Shown here: in pieces, positions 58,844 to 64,000 of the stretch | How the letters are laid out: the number at the start of each line of letters is the position of its first letter | Position numbering within the stretch: position 1 is the stretch's first letter | Assembly: GCA_033763835.1 (NCBI GenBank) | Contig: JANRJS010000028.1 | Location: 62,001 to 126,000 of the forward strand | DNA from: JAPKYZ01 sp033763835 | Lineage (GTDB): Bacteria > Acidobacteriota > Terriglobia > Bryobacterales > Bryobacteraceae | Length of the DNA stretch: 64,000 nt | Direction: 5' to 3' | Notes under the pieces: generated by a model | Databases searched by the model: none | Told to the model about the DNA's origin: nothing | What the model saw: only the letters and a program-made list of their open reading frames with translations | Program-made: the position numbers and the translations under genes

Positions 58844-60448
58844 TCAGCGGATGCGCTCGAAACGCAGATCCCAGGTACGCGCGTCGCCCGCGCTGAATCC
58901 GGTCAACCTGCCCGAAGAGTCACGGAGGAAGAGCACCGCCGAACCCCCGGGGCCGCCCGAGAACGCGTCGCGAAAGGTGGGCCGCAGTTCCGCCGCGCGG
59001 CCGCTGCCGATCTTCAGGGTCAGCCGCGAGCCGTCCATCGCCACCGTCAGGGGCGCTTTCGTTTCAAGGCTGCGATACTCGCCCACGTACGCTGCGAGAT
59101 CCGCCGCTTTTGGCGACACGCGCTCTACTCGCTCATATGAGGTCTCGCCGTTCGGATCGATCCATCGAAACTTGGGCGCCGGTCCATTCTCGAAGACGAC
59201 CTGAGCGCCGGAACCGGTACGGAATGTGCCCGGCGTTACCGGCTGCAGATCGCCTATTCCTTCGAATCGCAGTTTTCCGTTCTCGAATACCGCGCGAACC
59301 ACCTCGTTATCGCGAAGGCGGCGGTACATTCCCGCCAACGCTTCGAGCGTGGACGGATCGGCATGGAACGCGCCGGCAGCCTGTAAAAGCCTAGGCGCTT
59401 TGGTCCAGATGCGTGCCGTGTCCCGCCCGAGTTCCGTCGCGTTCGCCTCCGCCGAGTTGCACAGCACGGCGACGGAGACCCCTTTTTCGGGATACCGGCC
59501 CAGCCAGGTGCGATATCCGCCCGTCGCGCCGGAATGCGCCACCTCGCGAACTCCGTCCGGCGCGGCGATCATCAAGCCTTTGGCGTATGCAATGGTCCGG
59601 CCGTTCGTCAAGGTGGCTGGAACTTGCATCTCTTCGACGAATTCTCGTCCGCCCACAGTCGTGGCCGTGAAGTTTTCGTTCCACTTCTGGAGATCGGCGA
59701 CAGTCGTCAGCAGGCCGCCCGCACCGAAGATGTTCTCGATCGGCGTCTGTTGCACCCACTCGCCGTTCGATTTTCCGTAGGCCAAGGCGCGGCGCGGAAC
59801 CACCGTCCGGAAATCGTCGCGCCATCGAGTGTCGCGCATCCCAAGCGGATCGAAGATCGTCTCTTTCGTCCACTGTTGAAATGTCTTCGGCTTCAGCGCG
59901 CGGTCCACAACGATAGGCAGCAAGTTGAAGCCGGTGTTGCTGTAGCTGTAATGCGATCCCGGGTCGAAGTTGAGCCCGCGCTGTAGCGCCGCGAGTTCGA
60001 GCAGATCGTCGTTCGAAAACACGCGCGTGCCCTCGGGGATAGCGCTCCAAGCGGCGAGGGCGCGCCACTCACGCAGTCCGCTCACATGGGACAACACTTG
60101 GCGAATGGTGACGGGTGAGCCGTAATCGCGCAACTCCGGCAGATGCTTCCGCAGCGGATCGTCGAGTGACAGTAAGCCTTTTTGCGCGAGCAGGACGATA
60201 GCGGCGGCGGTGAACTGCTTGGCCACCGAACCGCTCTCGAAAATCGTGTCGGAGGAAACAGGTACTCGACGTTCGAGATCCGCCATGCCGTAGCCCGCTT
60301 CGAATACCGTACGCCCGTCCTTCGCGACACCGACCGCACAGCCCGGCGTGTGGGTGTTAAAGCCCGAGAAAATCTTGTCCACCTGCGCCCTTTCCGCGCT
60401 CTGAGCGAACACAGAGACGGACAGCAGAACGAGAAGAGCCGTGCGCAT
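58844..60448 (-). CDS. Serine hydrolase, class C beta-lactamase / D-Ala-D-Ala peptidase family
   Basis: 534 residues from ATG 60448, which gives a signal peptide (MRTALLVLLSVSVFAQSAE). Catalytic SxxK in FESGSVAKQFTAAAIVLL, YxN in HYSYSNTGFNLLP, and HSGATGGYRTWLG as the KTG-equivalent HxG box. A ~150-residue C-terminal beta domain (YVGEYRSLETKAPLTVAMDG) follows. Probably a periplasmic esterase or peptidase rather than a true lactamase. Divergent from the gene at 60559. Confidence 0.92.
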   Translation of the reverse strand: MRTALLVLLSVSVFAQSAERAQVDKIFSGFNTHTPGCAVGVAKDGRTVFEAGYGMADLERRVPVSSDTIFESGSVAKQFTAAAIVLLAQKGLLSLDDPLRKHLPELRDYGSPVTIRQVLSHVSGLREWRALAAWSAIPEGTRVFSNDDLLELAALQRGLNFDPGSHYSYSNTGFNLLPIVVDRALKPKTFQQWTKETIFDPLGMRDTRWRDDFRTVVPRRALAYGKSNGEWVQQTPIENIFGAGGLLTTVADLQKWNENFTATTVGGREFVEEMQVPATLTNGRTIAYAKGLMIAAPDGVREVAHSGATGGYRTWLGRYPEKGVSVAVLCNSAEANATELGRDTARIWTKAPRLLQAAGAFHADPSTLEALAGMYRRLRDNEVVRAVFENGKLRFEGIGDLQPVTPGTFRTGSGAQVVFENGPAPKFRWIDPNGETSYERVERVSPKAADLAAYVGEYRSLETKAPLTVAMDGSRLTLKIGSGRAAELRPTFRDAFSGGPGGSAVLFLRDSSGRLTGFSAGDARTWDLRFERIR

Positions 60449-60558
60449 GGCACGGAGGATACCATCGATCGCCGTGTGCCTGGACGCAACACTGAATGCA
60501 AGGCTGATATACAATCGGGGCGAATCAAAACGGGCTAGCGTCCGTCTCAAAGGCCAAC

Positions 60559-61932
60559 ATGCCTCGCAACGCCGTCGAAGTCGAGCAACCGAATCCCCCG
60601 TCGGAGCAGGAATCGTATGCCGAGCTCGAATCGATTCTCCGCAGCGACTCTTTTCAACGCTCTGAACGCCTGCAACGATTTCTTAGGTTCATTTGCGAGA
60701 TGACGCTCAAGGGAGAGGGCGCGCGGATCAACGAGTACCTGATCGGCAGCGAGGTGTTCCAACGAGGAGATAGGTATTCGCCCAGCGAAGATTCGATCGT
60801 TCGCCGTCAGGCCTTAACTTTGAGGCAAAAGTTGCAGGAGTACTACGCGGACGAAAGCAAAGAGCACACCGTTCGAATCGAATTGCCGGTCGGCAGGTAT
60901 GTTCCGGTGTTCCGGCGCTTGGATCCCCCGAAACCGGCGGCGGTCGACGACTTGAGCGTAAGCGAAGGGTACCAGGCACTCGAGAACGGTCGCCGCCCGA
61001 GCGTAGATTCATGGAAATCGGATCCACGAGAATCGGGATGGAATGGGAAATGGAAAGCCGCCGCGGCGATCGTAGTTTTCGCCGCCGGACTGGGAGCGGG
61101 GGCGGTTCTGTTTCGCCGGCCTCCCCAAGAGGCGCTCCCGATCGGGCCGGCGGTGCGGGAGCTATGGAGCGCCTGGTTGGCGCCCAATTCCACGGCAACC
61201 GTCTGTTTTAGCAGCCCGCTCACGGCTGTGGTCAAGCACTTCGATACGCAACTGCCGCCGGAAACGCTGCCCAAGAGATTCCTGGCTAAGGGAGAGCTGG
61301 ATCGGGAATTCCGGCGAGCCTTCCAACTGGGCGAGAACGGCTTCATTTATTACACTCCGGCGGTGAATCAAACGAAAACCGGGGAAGCGATCGCGGGAGT
61401 GCATGTGTCGTCGCTGCTGGCGAAGGCGGGTGTAACCGTCCGGACGGGGCAAGCGAGGTTTCTGAACTGGGACGAGATTCGGACGGACAATTACATCCTG
61501 TTGGGGCACAACGAGGCCAACCGGTGGCTGGAGCCGCTTCTCAACGAATATCCATTCCGTCTGGTGGCGACGACCGACGCTCGCCAACGGGGCATTCTAA
61601 ACACGAAGCCGGGGCCAAACGAGCCCGCCGAGTACCGCATCAGCTACTCCCACGAGCGGAACGACCGGGATACGGAGTACGCTTTGATCTCGGTGCTGCC
61701 CGGCATCGCCTCCAACCGTCAATTGATTTTGATTAACGGCTTGAACGCCCAAGCCACGCAGGCGGCGGCGGAGTTTCTGACATCGGAAGCGAGCGCGGCG
61801 GAGTTACTTGGCCGGCTGAAACGGGCTGCGCCCGGCCATCGGGGAGTTTGGCACTTCCAAGCCGTTCTAAGGACCGAGGTCTTCGATAAGGTACCAAGCC
61901 GGGTGGAGATCGTCACGGTGAGGGTGCTCTAA
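60559..61932 (+). CDS. Membrane protein with acidobacterial wHTH-like N-domain
   Basis: 457 residues. Residues ~18-125 (LESILRSDSFQRSERLQRFL, INEYLIGSEVFQRGDRYSPS, EDSIVRRQALTLRQKLQEYY, VRIELPVGRYVPVFRR) are the widespread acidobacterial N-domain found in front of TPR or membrane segments and thought to bind nucleic acid or nucleotide-related partners. One transmembrane helix (AAAIVVFAAGLGAGAVLF, ~160) leads to a ~270-residue exterior domain with no named family. AAAGG lies six bases before the ATG. It directly precedes the Oar-like receptor gene, so it may be its membrane-bound regulator (inference). Confidence 0.8.
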   Translation: MPRNAVEVEQPNPPSEQESYAELESILRSDSFQRSERLQRFLRFICEMTLKGEGARINEYLIGSEVFQRGDRYSPSEDSIVRRQALTLRQKLQEYYADESKEHTVRIELPVGRYVPVFRRLDPPKPAAVDDLSVSEGYQALENGRRPSVDSWKSDPRESGWNGKWKAAAAIVVFAAGLGAGAVLFRRPPQEALPIGPAVRELWSAWLAPNSTATVCFSSPLTAVVKHFDTQLPPETLPKRFLAKGELDREFRRAFQLGENGFIYYTPAVNQTKTGEAIAGVHVSSLLAKAGVTVRTGQARFLNWDEIRTDNYILLGHNEANRWLEPLLNEYPFRLVATTDARQRGILNTKPGPNEPAEYRISYSHERNDRDTEYALISVLPGIASNRQLILINGLNAQATQAAAEFLTSEASAAELLGRLKRAAPGHRGVWHFQAVLRTEVFDKVPSRVEIVTVRVL

Positions 61933-61948
61933 CCGGTCGAGCTTCCCC

Positions 61949-61995
61949 GCTCCGAACCAACGTTCCGGCCTCCTAGCTCCGAGTTAACGTTCCGG
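61949..61995 (+). promoter_or_regulatory. 20-bp direct repeats upstream of the second Oar-like receptor
   Basis: GCTCCGAACCAACGTTCCGG (61949-61968) and GCTCCGAGTTAACGTTCCGG (61976-61995) match at 17 of 20 bases, 27 bases apart, and sit 26-72 bases before the -35 box. Each ends in AACGTTCCGG; the second continues as the interrupted palindrome GTTCCGGGAAC. Candidate activator sites. Confidence 0.55.
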
Positions 61996-62020
61996 GAACC
62001 GTTCGGAACAGGGGAGAACG

Positions 62021-62049
62021 TTTACAACCGGCGATGGTTTGCATAGACT
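62021..62049 (+). promoter_or_regulatory. Sigma-70-like promoter of the Oar-like receptor
   Basis: TTTACA (62021-62026), a 17-base spacer and TAGACT (62044-62049): 5 of 6 and 4 of 6 matches to the -35/-10 consensus at ideal spacing, 34 bases before the ATG with GGAGGGGG in between. Confidence 0.6.
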
Positions 62050-62083
62050 TCCGCCAAGCCAACTTGGGCTTGGAGGGGGTCGT

Positions 62084-64000
62084 ATGTCTCAATCGATTCG
62101 TTGCCGTTGGAGCGACTGGGCAAGGAGAATCCCGTTCGCTTTATGCGCCTATCTAGCCGCCGCGTTCGGTCTTGCGATCTGGTGTCCAGCCGGCGCATTT
62201 GGGCAGGTGACGACGGCGACGATCTACGCCAACGTCGTCGATTCGAGCGGAGGGGTCGTTCCTGCGGCGAACGTGACCGCCACTCACGAAGGGACGGGAG
62301 CCGCGATTTCCAAGACCACCGACGAGAGCGGTACGGCGTCCTTCCAATTTCTTCGCGTGGGCCGGTACACGCTGAAGGTGGAGGCGGCGGGCTTCCGCAC
62401 CCAGGAGGCGAAGGGAATCGAACTCGCCGCCGGCCAGCAGTTTCAGCAGGCGTTCACCTTGGCGGTTGGCGCGACGAGCGAAACCGTACAGGTGGACGCG
62501 CTGGTGCCGCTGATCAACACCGTTTCGTCCGAGCAAATCAACACCTTCGAGTCGCTGAAGGTGCGGGAACTCCCACTGGCCCGCCGGAATTTCGCGAATC
62601 TCCTGAGTCTCGGTACGGGCGTGGTCTCGACGGGCGACAGCGTGCGGATGAATGGGATCGGCCGCAATGGAGTCGCTTTCTCGGTGGATGGCACCGACGC
62701 GGGTGGCAATCCGGAGGGGCGCGCTTCGTCCGGATTCGGAAGGCCCAATCTGATCGACATCATGAGCATCGAAGCGATCCAGGAGGTTTCCACCGTAAAG
62801 GGAGTTCCCCCCGCCGAGTACGGAAACATCGTCGGCGGGCAGGTAAATCTACTGAGCCGGTCGGGTACGAACGAATGGCATGGCAGCCTGTTCGAGAATT
62901 TTCAAGCCGAGGAACTGAACGCGCGCAATCAACGTTTGGCGAACAAGCCGGGCGCTACGTTTAACCAGTTTGGCGGATCGGTGGGCGGACCGATCGTTCG
63001 CAACCGGCTCTTCGCCTTTGGGGTCTACGAAGGATATCGGGACCGGGCTTTCGCCGTGGTTCAGGAGAATGTCCCCACGCCGCGCTTGCGCAACGACATG
63101 CTCGCCGGCACTCCTTCTTATCGTGCGCTTTTGGATTTCATGCCTTTGCCCAACCAAGCGTATTCGGCTACGGCCGACGTGGGTCTTTATATCGCGCCGC
63201 GAACGGCTCGCCGCGACGACAATCACGCCGATGTGAAAACGGACTGGCGGGTGACCGATACGAGCAATCTGGCGTTTTCCTATAGCCGAGGCAGGCCATA
63301 CCAACTCGTTCCGCGGCATTACGTGAACGGCGCGAACGACCGCGATTTTCGCGTCTGGAACGAGCGCGGGACGGTGGCGTACACGTTCACGCGCGCCACC
63401 TGGTCCTCCGAGAGCCGCTTCGGATACAACCTGGCCGACACGGGCCGTTTCGACCGGTTCTTCTTCGAGCAAAAGGATCCTTCCGGCCGGACGGAAGTGC
63501 TGCCGTTTGGGCGGAGCGTCGCGCGCATCGCCACCAATCTCGGCTGGAACACTCCGGACCACGAGTATTACCTGCTCGAAGGCCGAACCATTAACTTCGA
63601 CGAAAAAGTGGCGTGGCAAAAGGGCAAGCACGGCTTGAAGTTTGGGGTGAGTTACCGCCGCGACTGCTGCCAGAAGACCAATCCCGAAGCGCCTAACATC
63701 AACTACACCAGCCGCGCCGACCTGATCGCCAACGTGCCGACCGAAGTGGCTCCCGTTTTCGGAAACGGCGACTTTCGCGGAACGCAGAAGAGCTTCGGAT
63801 TTTTCGCGCAAGACGATTGGCGCGTGCGGAAGGACCTGACGATTAACGCCGGCATTCGATACGACTATTTCGGAGCGTTCAATATCGAAGCGAAGAGCAA
63901 CGCTCCGGACACGGCTTTATACAACCCGGACGGATTGATCGATCCCGTGACCTTCCAGGTGGGGAAACTGCGCGACCGGTCGAATCCGATCGAGACGGAC
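62084..64000 (+). CDS. Oar-like TonB-dependent receptor, 3'-truncated
   Basis: The ATG at 62084, preceded by TTGGAGGGGG, opens a frame with no stop through base 64000 (639 codons); the gene continues outside. Signal region (CAYLAAAFGLAIW, cleavage near AFGQ), carboxypeptidase-regulatory-like domain (~45-125; IYANVVDSSGGVVPAANVTA, GRYTLKVEAAGFRTQ), plug region (RELPLARRNFANLLSLGTGV, RMNGIGRNGVAFSVDGTDAG, PAEYGNIVGGQVNLLSRSGT) and the first barrel strands (FGFFAQDDWRVRKDLTINAG). Same family as the receptor at 37442. Because no stop is present it is easily missed by ORF calling. Confidence 0.92.
   Translation, partial: MSQSIRCRWSDWARRIPFALCAYLAAAFGLAIWCPAGAFGQVTTATIYANVVDSSGGVVPAANVTATHEGTGAAISKTTDESGTASFQFLRVGRYTLKVEAAGFRTQEAKGIELAAGQQFQQAFTLAVGATSETVQVDALVPLINTVSSEQINTFESLKVRELPLARRNFANLLSLGTGVVSTGDSVRMNGIGRNGVAFSVDGTDAGGNPEGRASSGFGRPNLIDIMSIEAIQEVSTVKGVPPAEYGNIVGGQVNLLSRSGTNEWHGSLFENFQAEELNARNQRLANKPGATFNQFGGSVGGPIVRNRLFAFGVYEGYRDRAFAVVQENVPTPRLRNDMLAGTPSYRALLDFMPLPNQAYSATADVGLYIAPRTARRDDNHADVKTDWRVTDTSNLAFSYSRGRPYQLVPRHYVNGANDRDFRVWNERGTVAYTFTRATWSSESRFGYNLADTGRFDRFFFEQKDPSGRTEVLPFGRSVARIATNLGWNTPDHEYYLLEGRTINFDEKVAWQKGKHGLKFGVSYRRDCCQKTNPEAPNINYTSRADLIANVPTEVAPVFGNGDFRGTQKSFGFFAQDDWRVRKDLTINAGIRYDYFGAFNIEAKSNAPDTALYNPDGLIDPVTFQVGKLRDRSNPIETD

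Noticed and set aside
62101..62964. 287-codon plus-strand frame with an ATG 17 bases after the receptor start
   Set aside because: It is in another frame from the receptor, is Arg/Gly-rich without motifs and lacks its own RBS.
62849..63811. 320-codon minus-strand frame inside the second Oar-like receptor
   Set aside because: Only a shadow; the plus strand shows signal, regulatory-like and plug motifs in one unbroken frame from 62084 to the window end.

Overview
The window reads as a chromosomal segment of an Acidobacteriota genome of the Solibacter/Bryobacter type. This rests on gene content rather than any marker RNA. The pointers are Oar-like TonB-dependent receptors with a carboxypeptidase-regulatory N-domain, a duplicated-orphan FtsX permease (ADOP), a DUF1549/DUF1553 plus DUF1501 pair, a serine/threonine kinase paired with a TIGR02999-type ECF sigma factor, two TIGR03790 proteins, a PEP-CTERM protein and high GC with very dense, overlapping genes. 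No rRNA, tRNA, CRISPR array, prophage or insertion sequence was seen, and no gap between genes exceeds 300 bases.

Layout. 1-2850: a 5'-truncated PI-PLC-like secreted protein and a PEP-CTERM protein, closed by a clear terminator. 2851-8599 (minus): one compact signalling operon of a TPR protein with a C-terminal CxxCH, a LytS-type histidine kinase, a LytTR response regulator, a membrane Ser/Thr kinase and an ECF sigma factor. 8687-11592: an MFS transporter converging on a NagX-like acyltransferase, preceded by a small secreted protein and a DUF971 protein that continue the rel transcript. 11592-21725 (minus): a long housekeeping run tgt-yajC-secD-secF, tonB-exbB-exbD-exbD-TPR lipoprotein, then rel. 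21783-22971: a VapBC-type pair with a dyad operator, and a small membrane protein. 22968-24150 (minus): a trypsin-like protease followed by a free-standing copy of its own N-terminal domain. 24193-28877 (plus): cysS, a trans-sulfuration PLP enzyme and a membrane-fused spermidine-synthase-like protein. 28880-32461 (minus): two more PIN toxin-antitoxin pairs flanking groESL, whose upstream region holds a degenerate CIRCE. 32490-37316 (minus): tandem TIGR03790 paralogues with 5 and 4 beta-sandwich repeats. 37442-40663: an Oar-like receptor. 40660-45506 (minus): gdhA-mutS-anmK. 45533-54028: a Tat-type hypothetical, an S9 peptidase, a sugar isomerase-like protein with ppa, a secreted protein coupled to a D-amino-acid-oxidase-like lipoprotein, and an ADOP permease. 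54033-58792: DUF1501/DUF1549 pair, an outer-membrane barrel, an EthD protein and a type IV pilin-like protein. 58844-64000: a beta-lactamase-family hydrolase, a wHTH-like membrane protein and a second Oar-like receptor running off the end.

How the genes fit together. The core is envelope biology: Sec export (YajC/SecD/SecF), a TonB/ExbB/ExbD energiser and two Oar-type receptors it could drive, together with stress and growth control (rel, groESL, kinase/sigma operon, three PIN TA modules).

The most unusual items are a D-amino-acid oxidase fold whose sequence order is circularly permuted (50501-51583), the protease and free N-domain pair (22968-24150), a ComEA-like helix-hairpin-helix inserted in SecF, an intrinsic terminator ending three bases before the rel start codon, and a kinase-linked sigma factor lacking the usual acidic region-2 patch.
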